A stretch of DNA of 14,214 nt from JAAZHK01 sp964536075 (GCA_964536075.1 CAZHWO010000021.1:1-14214); one strand, 5' to 3'. Positions 7,232 to 14,205 are shown, counted from the stretch's first letter. Notes: generated by a model from the sequence alone, not told the origin. Translations and numbers: made by a program.

Positions 7232-7384
7232 TTAATTAAAGTTAATTGTTAAAGATTGGCGATATTCACTATGGCTACTTTCTAGTTGCTCAATTCTTAA
7301 ATTATAAAGATATGAGAAGGTAATCGTTATAATAATCATAATTAGGATTAAACCTTTCTTTTTTACTTTCAATTTTTTTGGCAT
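7232..7384 (-). CDS. Small LexA-controlled membrane protein, divergent from lexA (YneA/SosA-like position)
   Basis: 50 residues. The ATG at 7384 is chosen because AAAGGAGGT lies 7 bases ahead; the open frame extends further upstream, but only through the promoter and LexA box. Residues 2-10 are strongly basic (PKKLKVKKK), 11-28 form one hydrophobic segment (GLILIMIIITITFSYLYN), and 29-50 form a short polar tail, predicted outside by the positive-inside rule. I do not recognise the sequence. What points to a role is the context: it is divergent from lexA, and its promoter spacer contains a perfect Bacillus-type LexA box. In Bacillus, Listeria and Staphylococcus that position holds yneA or sosA, small single-pass membrane proteins that block division during SOS. 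This one lacks a LysM domain and is shorter. A division-inhibitor role is inference. polA follows after 36 bases. Confidence 0.78.
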   Translation of the reverse strand: MPKKLKVKKKGLILIMIIITITFSYLYNLRIEQLESSHSEYRQSLTINFN

Positions 7385-7412
7385 TTTCTTTACCTCCTTT
7401 TTTGTTATACCT

Positions 7413-7441
7413 ATCATATTACGAACTGTTGTTCGTGTCAA
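7413..7441 (-). promoter_or_regulatory. SOS promoter of the small membrane-protein gene
   Basis: Minus strand: TTGACA (7441-7436), a 17-base spacer, TATGAT (7418-7413). The -35 and spacing are perfect and the -10 has one mismatch. The LexA box fills most of the spacer, so bound LexA would exclude RNA polymerase. This predicts a tightly repressed promoter that becomes strong on SOS induction. Confidence 0.85.
7422..7435. promoter_or_regulatory. LexA operator (SOS box), strong
   Basis: CGAACTGTTGTTCG has both perfect half-sites of the Bacillus LexA/DinR box (CGAAC-N4-GTTCG). It sits between the -35 and -10 of the small-gene promoter, and 34 bases upstream of the lexA -35. Confidence 0.9.
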
Positions 7442-7458
7442 GAAGTTTTTTGAAAATT

Positions 7459-7472
7459 AAAACAAATGTTTG
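7459..7472. promoter_or_regulatory. Second, weaker LexA-like box at the lexA promoter
   Basis: AAAACAAATGTTTG keeps the central AAC-RNRY-GTTT pattern of the Bacillus consensus but lacks the outer CG and the final C. It overlaps the lexA -35 element (7470-7475), the position expected for autorepression. Confidence 0.5.
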
Positions 7473-7498
7473 ACATTTGACATTTAATGTGTTAAATT
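7470..7498 (+). promoter_or_regulatory. lexA promoter
   Basis: TTGACA (7470-7475), a 17-base spacer and TAAATT (7493-7498). A second TTGACA follows at 7477-7482 as a 7-base tandem repeat and would pair with TAAATA at 7500-7505, also 17 bases apart, so two start points are possible. Confidence 0.6.
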
Positions 7499-7519
7499 AT
7501 AAATATAAGGAGTGATTGA

Positions 7520-8137
7520 GTGGAACAATTAACAAAAAGGCAAAATGAAATTCTGCAATATATTAAAAGATTTTGGGCATCAAATAATTATCCCCCTACT
7601 GTTCGGGAGATTGGTAAGGAGTTAAGACTAAGTTCACCAGCAACCATCCATTTTCATTTAACTAAATTAGAAGAAAAAGGATATATCAAAAAAGGTGGAG
7701 CTAAAAATAGAGCGATTGAATTACTTGTGCCTAATGAATTTGCTGATTTAGAAAATGGTCTAATTAATGTACCATTACTGGGAAAAATAACAGCTGGCTC
7801 ACCAATTGAAGCGATTGAAATGCCAGATGAATATTTTGCATTACCCGTTAATTTAATACCCGCTAAAAAAGAAATTTTTACTTTAAAAGTCAGTGGTGAA
7901 AGTATGATTAATGTTGGAATTTATGATGGGGATATTGTCATTGTGGAACGATGCAATGTAGCACATAATGGGGATACAGTCGTTGCGCTAACGGATAATA
8001 ATGAAGCAACCCTAAAAACTTTTTATAAAGAAAATGGTTATTTTAGACTACAACCCGAAAATGACACCATGGCCCCGATTATTTTAGATAATGTTACTAT
8101 TTTAGGTAAAGCTATTGGTCTATATCGGAAATTTTAA
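7520..8137 (+). CDS. lexA: LexA SOS repressor
   Basis: Represses DNA-damage genes and self-cleaves when RecA filaments form. It starts at GTG 7520 (AAGGAG 7 bases ahead), 205 residues, the usual LexA length. The winged-helix domain (about 1-70) has PPTVREIGKELRLSSPATIHFHL with recognition-helix residues close to Bacillus LexA, consistent with the CGAAC-type box nearby. The cleavage site is Ala92-Gly93 (ITAGSP), the catalytic serine is Ser128 (SGESM) and the catalytic lysine is Lys166 (EATLK), all intact, so it should be self-cleavable. It is transcribed divergently from the small membrane gene-polA-mutM run and ends in a strong hairpin shared with convergent tcdA. Confidence 0.97.
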   Translation: MEQLTKRQNEILQYIKRFWASNNYPPTVREIGKELRLSSPATIHFHLTKLEEKGYIKKGGAKNRAIELLVPNEFADLENGLINVPLLGKITAGSPIEAIEMPDEYFALPVNLIPAKKEIFTLKVSGESMINVGIYDGDIVIVERCNVAHNGDTVVALTDNNEATLKTFYKENGYFRLQPENDTMAPIILDNVTILGKAIGLYRKF

Positions 8138-8168
8138 AAAAAACATCTAAGAAATTAGATGTTTTTTT
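8137..8168. terminator. Bidirectional terminator between lexA and tcdA
   Basis: A 14-bp perfect stem (8137-8150 with 8155-8168) closes a GAAA tetraloop, with a 7-base T run on the plus strand and an 8-base A run opposite. It serves convergent lexA and tcdA; the tcdA stop codon (8155-8157) is inside the stem. Confidence 0.85.
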
Positions 8169-8844
8169 GATGGATAATATCGCTTATTATATAGCTAGTA
8201 ATTAATAGACCGGCGGTACTAGGCACAAAAGAAGTGGATCCCACTACTCGATTATTTAAGTGAAGGGGTTTTTCCGAGGAAGAAACGACGGGGATCTTGG
8301 CTTTTATTTTTTGATCATTTACCCACTTACGAAGAATTCTCGCTAAAGGATCATAACTCGTTTTCCGAATATCCATAATGGATAATTTAGTTGGATCAAA
8401 TTTATTACCAGTTCCCATCGAAGATATTATGTTTATCTTATGGTTTAAGGCATAGTTAATGATCGTTTTTTTACTATTAATCGTATCACAAGCATCAACA
8501 ATATAATCTATGTGGTATTGATCTAAAAGATAGTAATTATTATCACTGTAAAAGGTATCAAGGGTCGTAACCTGACAAGCAGGATTGATACTTAAGATAC
8601 GTTTTTTTAAAATATCGACTTTTTTTTCACCAATATTTTCCATAGTGGTCATTAATTGTCTATTTAAATTAGTTATATCAATAATATCATAATCAACTAA
8701 AATTAAATGACCTATACCACTTCGGACTAAAGATTCAACAACATAACTACCTACTCCGCCAACCCCTAATATTAAAACCGTCGTCTTATTTATTCTAGCA
8801 AAATCATTTTCTGTCATTAACAATTTTAAACGCTCAAATTGCAT
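8155..8844 (-). CDS. tcdA: tRNA threonylcarbamoyladenosine dehydratase (TcdA / YrvM)
   Basis: An E1-like (ThiF/MoeB fold) enzyme that uses ATP to convert t6A37 to cyclic t6A in ANN-reading tRNAs. It is taken to start at ATG 8844 (229 residues, MQFERLKLLM), behind GGTGAT; the frame is open another 31 codons upstream, but that stretch is the end of a 6S RNA gene and has no protein-like signal. Visible motifs: nucleotide-binding LILGVGGVGSYVVE (about 24-37), LVDYDIIDITNLNRQ (about 48-62), a DYIVDACDT segment, and SSMGTGNKFDPTK followed by YDPLARILRKW, characteristic of TcdA. The length is a little below Bacillus YrvM (about 254), mostly at the C-terminus. Like Bacillus yrvM it lies directly downstream of a 6S RNA gene. 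Confidence 0.93.
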   Translation of the reverse strand: MQFERLKLLMTENDFARINKTTVLILGVGGVGSYVVESLVRSGIGHLILVDYDIIDITNLNRQLMTTMENIGEKKVDILKKRILSINPACQVTTLDTFYSDNNYYLLDQYHIDYIVDACDTINSKKTIINYALNHKINIISSMGTGNKFDPTKLSIMDIRKTSYDPLARILRKWVNDQKIKAKIPVVSSSEKPLHLNNRVVGSTSFVPSTAGLLITSYIISDIIHQKNI

Positions 8845-8860
8845 ATCTATCACCAAAATA

Positions 8861-8889
8861 ATTATAACAAAAAAAGACTTAAATGTCTC
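8861..8889 (-). promoter_or_regulatory. Possible tcdA promoter overlapping the 6S terminator
   Basis: GAGACA (8889-8884), 17 bases, TATAAT (8866-8861), with the tcdA ATG 16 bases downstream. The -35 lies in the hairpin that ends the 6S RNA and the spacer covers the T run, so the leader would be only about 10 bases. Confidence 0.45.
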
Positions 8890-8890
8890 T
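8869..8890 (-). terminator. 3' terminator of the 6S RNA
   Basis: Minus strand: a 6-bp stem (8890-8885 with 8878-8873, including a G-U pair) around a 6-base loop, with a run of seven T (8875-8869). The stem is short, so some readthrough into tcdA is plausible. Confidence 0.5.
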
Positions 8891-9074
8891 AATAAAAAAT
8901 CCAGAAAGACGTTCCACCAACGATTGAAAACCTGCATATTTACAGGTGGGTGTATTAAGATAATTTTTAGGATTTCTACTTAAAAGTAGACGTTCAACAC
9001 CAATTATCATTCATACTCCCTTATCGTTATAATTAGTCGGTTTTATTACTGGTGGATTTTCGTACCCTCTAGAT
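8869..9074 (-). ncRNA. ssrS: 6S RNA (RNA polymerase-binding regulatory RNA)
   Basis: 6S RNA mimics an open promoter and sequesters the housekeeping RNA polymerase. The fold can be read directly. The closing stem is CCACCA (9055-9050) with TGGTGG (8919-8914), extended by GAAA with TTTC. A large bubble follows, carrying the small hairpin ACCTG/CAGGT (8947-8943 with 8934-8930) on its 3' strand. Then comes a long apical arm: GGGAGTAT (9020-9013) with ATACACCC (8955-8948, one A-A mismatch), GATAATT (9008-9002) with AATTATC (8965-8959), and TCTACTT/AAGTAGA (8990-8975) at the tip. This is the 6S layout of closing stem, central bubble and terminal stem-loop. The position upstream of tcdA matches Bacillus bsrA upstream of yrvM. 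A TATAAT lies just ahead. The length (about 185-205) is right; exact ends are estimated. Confidence 0.82.
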
Positions 9075-9080
9075 AATAAT

Positions 9081-9089
9081 ATTATAGCA
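9081..9089 (-). promoter_or_regulatory. Extended -10 promoter of the 6S RNA
   Basis: Minus strand TGCTATAAT (9089-9081) is an extended -10 with a perfect TATAAT. The -35 region 17 bases upstream (GTGTTA) is poor, which the TG extension may offset. The predicted start is near 9074. Confidence 0.65.
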
Positions 9090-9123
9090 CATTTTTTAGA
9101 AAATAACACTATTTTTTAAAAAT

Positions 9124-9345
9124 TTATTGTAAGATTTGTAAAAGTGTTTGAATCATCTCAATATTATTAGAAAATTTATCAATGCGATCATTAACGGTCA
9201 TCTTATATTTTATTTTCATTTCTTCTTCTATTTCTTTAATATAATGACCATTGCGATTTAAATATTTGTACCAATAAGAATTATTTCTTACATATTCACG
9301 AAGCATGGGATTACTTTTTAAACGGTTGACTACTACTAAATCCAT
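9124..9345 (-). CDS. ylbE: YlbE-like protein
   Basis: 73 residues. The central pattern NNSYWYKYLNRNGHYIKEIEEEMKIKYKMT followed by RIDKFSNNIEMIQTLLQI resembles Bacillus YlbE (aromatic W-Y-x-x-L-x-R core, then a Phe-Ser-Asn amphipathic helix). The function is unknown. It has no signal peptide or membrane span and is probably all-helical and cytosolic. The ATG overlaps the ylbD stop in TAATG, so its translation should be coupled to ylbD. The ylbD-ylbE pairing seen in Bacillus supports the assignment. Confidence 0.8.
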   Translation of the reverse strand: MDLVVVNRLKSNPMLREYVRNNSYWYKYLNRNGHYIKEIEEEMKIKYKMTVNDRIDKFSNNIEMIQTLLQILQ

Positions 9346-9692
9346 TAATCTTCAAACTTCTTATATATCGGTCGTGGTTCATAAGACTTCGGTACTTCAG
9401 GAGTGGTACTTTCTTTATTAATTAAACCACTAAATAATTCTAAAGCTCTTTGAATACCGCCAATCCCTCTTTGAATAGTGTCAGTATCAAAACCTTTGAC
9501 TGTATTGATTAATTCCCGCATGGAGGTATCACCTTTGCCACCTTTGGTTATATATTCATTCCAAACACTCATATCTTCGCCATATAAATCATATATTTCA
9601 TATAATTTCTGCCAAGAATACTCACTACTTTTCACTGTATCAATGAGTTCCGGATGGTCTTTAACAAATATTTTAAAATTTTCTTTAGACAT
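9345..9692 (-). CDS. ylbD: YlbD-like protein (family named for a Bacillus coat protein)
   Basis: 115 residues. The N-terminal FKIFVKDHPELIDTVKSSEYSWQKLYEIYDLYGED matches the start of Bacillus YlbD (a helix ending in HP-x-L-I, then W-Q-x-x-Y and a G-E/D). A Gly-rich middle, RGIGGIQRALELFSGLI, and a Pro-rich tail follow. Bacillus YlbD is listed as a spore coat protein, but nothing in this window shows sporulation, so a coat role should not be carried over. The ribosome binding site AGGTGA sits inside a hairpin whose T run abuts the ATG, so expression may be attenuated. It is coupled to ylbE by a one-base stop/start overlap. Confidence 0.82.
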   Translation of the reverse strand: MSKENFKIFVKDHPELIDTVKSSEYSWQKLYEIYDLYGEDMSVWNEYITKGGKGDTSMRELINTVKGFDTDTIQRGIGGIQRALELFSGLINKESTTPEVPKSYEPRPIYKKFED

Positions 9693-9729
9693 AAAAAATC
9701 ACCTATTAATATATATGTCTTAATAGGTG
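9693..9729 (-). terminator. Hairpin: parC terminator that also covers the ylbD ribosome binding site
   Basis: Minus strand: a 10-bp perfect stem, CACCTATTAA (9729-9720) with TTAATAGGTG (9709-9700), a 10-base loop, then ATTTTTT (9699-9693) ending directly against the ylbD ATG (9692). The 3' arm contains the AGGTG of the ylbD ribosome binding site. The parC stop is 6 bases upstream. Confidence 0.75.
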
Positions 9730-9735
9730 GAATAT

Positions 9736-12264
9736 TTAATTATTCTTTAAAATATTGTCGATATTTAATAGCTCATCATCAATTTCTTTTAAAGAGATTT
9801 GCATATTGATGATTTTTTCTTCCGTTTTTTTATTGTCGAGGGGATCAGTTTCTTTAAAGACCATAAAATTTTTAACGGTCTTATAAGCATCAATAATTTC
9901 ATTTTTAGCAATAGTGGAACCAGTTGAATAACGATCATTAATAGGTAGTTCGGTTAGTTTTAGGGTATTAAGGGTATTGGTTTTTAACCCAATATATTCA
10001 CGAGCATCAATCGCAAAGGCTTTAATGACTTTATAGGGATTCGTTTTTACTTCCCGTAAAATCATTAAACCTCGACGAGCCCTAGAACCTTTTTCAAATT
10101 CGGTTAAGCGAACGCGTTTACCCGTACCTTGAGCAGTAATGATGGTGATAAATTCCGTATTAAGACTATCAAAATTAACGGCGGAAGTAACATAATCATT
10201 TTTTAGATTAATGGCTTTAACGCCGCCCGTTTTTAAACCAACCCGGCTTATTTCCTCAAGATCAAACCATAATCCATAACCATTGTGAGTCGCAATAAAA
10301 ATATCATGATTATGACTAGTAAAAGCACTAATAACCCGCGCTTGATTTTTTAATTTCATACACATGATCGGTTTCGAATAGCGCGAAATCTTAAATTCTT
10401 TAACAGACGTTTTCTTGATCATGCCATCCGAAGCGGTAATAATTATATCAACATCCTCGTCAAAATTAGTTACAGGGATAGAAGCAATAATTTCCTCATT
10501 TTCTGTTAATTTAATAATATTACTAATATGTTTACCTAATTCACGCCATTTTAAATCAGGTAATTCATAAATAGGCACATATAAGTAATTACCTAAATTA
10601 GTAAATAATAATAGCGTATCTAAAGTATTTAAATTATACATACCAATAATATAATCTAAATCTTTCATTAAAGGTTCTTCGTTGTTACTTGCTTGATAAC
10701 TACGAATACTACTGCGTTTAACATAACCATCTTTAGTAACTAAAACAACCACATCTTCTTTTGGTAAAAGATCTGTTGTGTCTAATTTAATTTCGGTAAT
10801 GGCTTCTTTTATTTCGGTCAATCGCGGAAGATCATATTCTTGTTTAATTTTCTTTAATTCATCTTTCATAACATTCTTAAGAATTCGTTCATCATCTAAA
10901 ATAGCTTTAAGACCTTTGACAATCATATTTAGGTTATTTAATTCATTTTCCAGTAAAGTCACATCAGTATTGGTTAAACGATATAATTGTAAAATAACAA
11001 TGGCTTCGGCTTGTTCATAGGTAAAAGCAAATGCTTTGACTAAATTATCTTTGGCATCAGCTTTATTTTTACTAGCTCGAATAGTACTGATAACCTGATC
11101 TAAAATAGCAATACATTTAATTAATCCTTCAACAATATGTAATCTTTTAGTCGCCGTATCATAATCAAACTGGGTTCTCTTTAAAATGATTTCTTTTTGA
11201 AAGGCAATATAATTATCGAGGATTTCAATAATTCCTAACTGTTTGGGTCTTCTATGACAAATGGCCACCATATTAAAATTATAGGATATTTGTAAATCAG
11301 TATTTTTTAATAGATAGTTTAGGATATTATCACTATTAGCTTCTTTTTTAATATCAATGGCAATACGCAGTCCTTCTTTATCAGATTCATCACGAATTTC
11401 TAAAATACCATCAACTTTGCGATCAATTCTTATTTCATCAATCTTTCGCACCAACAAAGCTTTATTAACTTCATAAGGAATTTCGGTAATAATAAGCGCG
11501 TTTTTATTTTTAGCTTGTTCTATTAAAGTCTTAGCTTTAACAATAACGCGTCCTCGACCAGTCCGATAGGCTTCTTTGATACCATCTATTCCTTCCACAA
11601 TACCACCAGTAGGAAAATCTGGGCCTTTAACCATGACCATAATATCTTCCAAGGTACATTCCGGATGATCAATACGATTAATCGTGGCCATAATAATTTC
11701 GCCTAAATTATGGGGAGGAATATTTGTCGCATAGCCAGCTGATATTCCCGTTGTCCCATTAATTAAAAGATTCGGATATTTGGCTGGTAAAACCGTAGGC
11801 TCTAACGTCGTATCATCATAATTGGGCGCAAAGATAACGGTATCTTTATCAATATCTTTTAATAATTCATTAGCCATTTTAGATAACCTGGCTTCCGTAT
11901 AACGGTGAGCTGCCGGGCTATCGCCATCAATCGAACCATTATTACCATGCATATCAATATAAGGAGCTTTCATTTTCCAATCTTGACTCATGCGTACCAT
12001 AGCTTCATATATTGAAGAATCTCCATGGGGATGATAATTACCAATTACATCCCCAACTGTTTTGGCACTTTTACGATACGGTTTATCATAGGTATTTTTT
12101 TCTTTATACATTGAATAAAGAATTCTTCTTTGAACCGGTTTTAAACCATCGCGAACATCTGGAATAGCGCGATCTTGAATAATATATTTTGAATAGCGAC
12201 CAAACCGTTCACTCATAATTTCTTCTAAGGAATATTCAAATATTTTTTCAATTATTTCTTTCAT
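9736..12264 (-). CDS. parC: DNA topoisomerase IV subunit A (ParC / GrlA)
   Basis: The cleavage/religation subunit of topoisomerase IV, which decatenates sister chromosomes together with ParE; 842 residues. The breakage-reunion domain has FGRYSKYIIQDRAIPDVRDGLKPVQRRIL (21-49) and the quinolone-determining region HPHGDSSIYEAMVR (78-91), with Ser83 and Glu87 at the positions equivalent to S. aureus GrlA Ser80 and Glu84, so it looks wild type. The catalytic Tyr122 is in HRYTEARLS. NGTTGISAGYATNIPPHNL and a helical neck follow, then the beta-pinwheel repeats (about 490-800) and a charged helical end. The canonical GyrA box (QRRGGKG) is absent; the matching place reads GSRARRGL, which supports ParC over GyrA. 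It starts 7 bases after parE, with a TAGGTGA stop/ribosome-binding-site fusion. Confidence 0.93.
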   Translation of the reverse strand: MKEIIEKIFEYSLEEIMSERFGRYSKYIIQDRAIPDVRDGLKPVQRRILYSMYKEKNTYDKPYRKSAKTVGDVIGNYHPHGDSSIYEAMVRMSQDWKMKAPYIDMHGNNGSIDGDSPAAHRYTEARLSKMANELLKDIDKDTVIFAPNYDDTTLEPTVLPAKYPNLLINGTTGISAGYATNIPPHNLGEIIMATINRIDHPECTLEDIMVMVKGPDFPTGGIVEGIDGIKEAYRTGRGRVIVKAKTLIEQAKNKNALIITEIPYEVNKALLVRKIDEIRIDRKVDGILEIRDESDKEGLRIAIDIKKEANSDNILNYLLKNTDLQISYNFNMVAICHRRPKQLGIIEILDNYIAFQKEIILKRTQFDYDTATKRLHIVEGLIKCIAILDQVISTIRASKNKADAKDNLVKAFAFTYEQAEAIVILQLYRLTNTDVTLLENELNNLNMIVKGLKAILDDERILKNVMKDELKKIKQEYDLPRLTEIKEAITEIKLDTTDLLPKEDVVVLVTKDGYVKRSSIRSYQASNNEEPLMKDLDYIIGMYNLNTLDTLLLFTNLGNYLYVPIYELPDLKWRELGKHISNIIKLTENEEIIASIPVTNFDEDVDIIITASDGMIKKTSVKEFKISRYSKPIMCMKLKNQARVISAFTSHNHDIFIATHNGYGLWFDLEEISRVGLKTGGVKAINLKNDYVTSAVNFDSLNTEFITIITAQGTGKRVRLTEFEKGSRARRGLMILREVKTNPYKVIKAFAIDAREYIGLKTNTLNTLKLTELPINDRYSTGSTIAKNEIIDAYKTVKNFMVFKETDPLDNKKTEEKIINMQISLKEIDDELLNIDNILKNN

Positions 12265-12271
12265 ATTTCAC

Positions 12272-14185
12272 CTACTCGCTTTTATTAATGGTATAGGCAT
12301 CTTCTAAAGAAAATTCAACATTTTCTTCAATCCATTCTTTACGTGGTTCGACTTTATCACCCATTAAAATATTAACTCTTTTTTCCGCTAAAAGAGCATC
12401 TTCAATATTAACCTTAATAAGGGTTCGGCTACTAGGATTCATCGTCGTTTCCGATAATTGATCGGCATTCATTTCGCCTAGTCCTTTGTAGCGTTGAATT
12501 TCACATTTTTTGCCATGCGTTATCTCTTTCATTTCTTCTAAGGTATAAGCATAGATAATCTCTTTGCCAGAGGTGATTTTAAATAATGGTGGCAAAGCAA
12601 TAAATAATTTACCATGATCAATTAATGGCCGCATATAACGATAGAAAAAGGTTAACAATAAACATTGAATATGGGCTCCATCATCATCGGCATCAGTCAT
12701 AATGATCACTTTATGATATTCACAATCATTAATATCAAAATTAGCTCCCACACCGGCTCCAATCGTATAAATCATCGTATTAATTTCTTCATTTTTAAAA
12801 ATTTCTTCGATCCTAATTTTTTCGGTATTTAACACTTTACCACGTAAAGGGAGAATTGCTTGAAACTTACGGTCCCGTCCTTGTTTAGCTGATCCCCCAG
12901 CCGAATCTCCTTCAACTAAAAAAAGTTCATTTTTGTCTTTATTTCTCGTTTGGGCCGGCGTTAATTTACCCGACAAGGCACGTTCTTTAGGATTTTTGGT
13001 TTTACCTTTACGGGCTTCTTCGCGAGCTTTTCGGGCGGCTTCCCTGGCAATTTTACTTTTTAAAGACTTGTCCAAAATATCTTCGGCAACTTTTTTATTT
13101 TCTTCTAAAAAGAATTGTAACTTTTCACTAACAACAGCTTCCACAATCGTTCGAGCTTGGGGAGTTCCTAACTTGCCTTTCGTTTGGCCTTCAAATTGAA
13201 GTAACGATTCAGGAATTTTTAAAGAAACAATTGCTGTTAGTCCTTCCCGAACATCACTGCCTTCAAAAAGACGATCTTTACCTTTAACATAATTATTATT
13301 GCGGGCATAGTCATTAAAGACTTTCGTTAAAGCGGTTTTAAAACCGACTTCGTGTGTACCACCATCAATTGTTTTAACATTGTTAACAAATGAAACAATA
13401 TTTTCATTATAAGTATCGGTATACTGCATCGCCACATCAACTTCAATCTTATCTTTTACCCCACTAAAACATAAAACTTTATGTAGCGGTAATTTATCTT
13501 CATTTAAATATTCGACAAAGGCTTGCAGACCATTTTCATAGAAAAATTTACTTTTTTTATCATCTTCTTCATCAATTACTTCAATTGTTAAACCTTTAAC
13601 GAGAAAGGCTGATTCTTGCATTCTTTCACAGATCGTTGTATAAGAAAAATTAATATGACCAAAGATGTCATGGTCGGGTAAAAATCTAACGGTCGTACCA
13701 GTACGATTAGTAGATCCTATTTTCTTTAAGGGTATACTAACTTTTCCCCCGTTTTCAAAACGAATATAGTACTCTTCTTTATTTCTTCTAATGGTTACTT
13801 CTAACCATTTACTTAACGCATTAACAACACTAGCCCCAACACCATGTAATCCGCCGGATACTTTATAGCCCGTTTGTTCAAATTTACCGCCAGCATGTAA
13901 AACAGTAAAGATTACTTCGGGGGTAGTCATGCCACTAGCATGGATCCCAGTTGGTAAACCGCGTCCATGATCTTCAACACTAACACTTTTATCTTTATGA
14001 ATGGTTACTTTAATATAATCACCAAAATTATTGATTACTTCATCAATGGAATTATCAACAATTTCCCATATTAAATGATGCAATCCGCGTTTATCCGTTG
14101 AGCCAATATACATACCGGGTCTTTTACGAACGGCTTCTAATCCTTCAAGTATTTTTATGGAATTTTCATCATATTTTAAAGCCAT
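12272..14185 (-). CDS. parE: DNA topoisomerase IV subunit B (ParE / GrlB)
   Basis: The ATPase subunit of topoisomerase IV; 637 residues. The GHKL ATPase domain has EIVDNSIDE (41-49; Glu41, Asn45, Asp49), DHGRGLPTGIH (72-82), GGLHGVGASVVNALS (111-125) and the ATP-contacting lysine in QTKGKLG (334-340). The TOPRIM domain has EGDSAGGSAKQGRD (425-438; Glu425) and TDADDDGAHI (497-506; Asp498, Asp500). ParE-type signatures distinguish it from GyrB: LLQFEGQTKGKLGT, SGKLTPA, FKNEEINT and the SERFG-type partner downstream. One oddity is NADQLSETTMNP, where most relatives have Trp in place of the Ser. The start at 14185 follows GAGGTG with a TATAAT upstream. It forms an operon with parC. Confidence 0.94.
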   Translation of the reverse strand: MALKYDENSIKILEGLEAVRKRPGMYIGSTDKRGLHHLIWEIVDNSIDEVINNFGDYIKVTIHKDKSVSVEDHGRGLPTGIHASGMTTPEVIFTVLHAGGKFEQTGYKVSGGLHGVGASVVNALSKWLEVTIRRNKEEYYIRFENGGKVSIPLKKIGSTNRTGTTVRFLPDHDIFGHINFSYTTICERMQESAFLVKGLTIEVIDEEDDKKSKFFYENGLQAFVEYLNEDKLPLHKVLCFSGVKDKIEVDVAMQYTDTYNENIVSFVNNVKTIDGGTHEVGFKTALTKVFNDYARNNNYVKGKDRLFEGSDVREGLTAIVSLKIPESLLQFEGQTKGKLGTPQARTIVEAVVSEKLQFFLEENKKVAEDILDKSLKSKIAREAARKAREEARKGKTKNPKERALSGKLTPAQTRNKDKNELFLVEGDSAGGSAKQGRDRKFQAILPLRGKVLNTEKIRIEEIFKNEEINTMIYTIGAGVGANFDINDCEYHKVIIMTDADDDGAHIQCLLLTFFYRYMRPLIDHGKLFIALPPLFKITSGKEIIYAYTLEEMKEITHGKKCEIQRYKGLGEMNADQLSETTMNPSSRTLIKVNIEDALLAEKRVNILMGDKVEPRKEWIEENVEFSLEDAYTINKSE

Positions 14186-14205
14186 ATCTTATGCACCTCA
14201 TTTTA

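Noticed and set aside
7385..7441. A longer form of the small SOS gene starting at 7441
   Set aside because: It would begin at the -35 and translate the LexA box and promoter; the AAAGGAGGT points to ATG 7384.
8845..8937. An N-terminal extension of tcdA by 31 codons
   Set aside because: The extension lies in the 6S RNA 3' end and its terminator, has no family similarity or ribosome binding site, and ATG 8844 has GGTGAT at good spacing.
8869..9074. A T-box or other riboswitch leader for tcdA (the GGTGGAAC string near 8914 recalls a T-box motif)
   Set aside because: The full T-box consensus and a proper antiterminator are missing, tcdA is not a known T-box target, and the pairing blocks fit a 6S rod far better.
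9345..9692. A sporulation role taken from the YlbD family name
   Set aside because: Nothing else in the window relates to sporulation, so only the family name is supported.
9736..14185. gyrA and gyrB
   Set aside because: No GyrA box in the A subunit, and several ParE-type blocks in the B subunit (LLQFEGQTKGKLGT, SGKLTPA, FKNEEINT); topoisomerase IV fits better.
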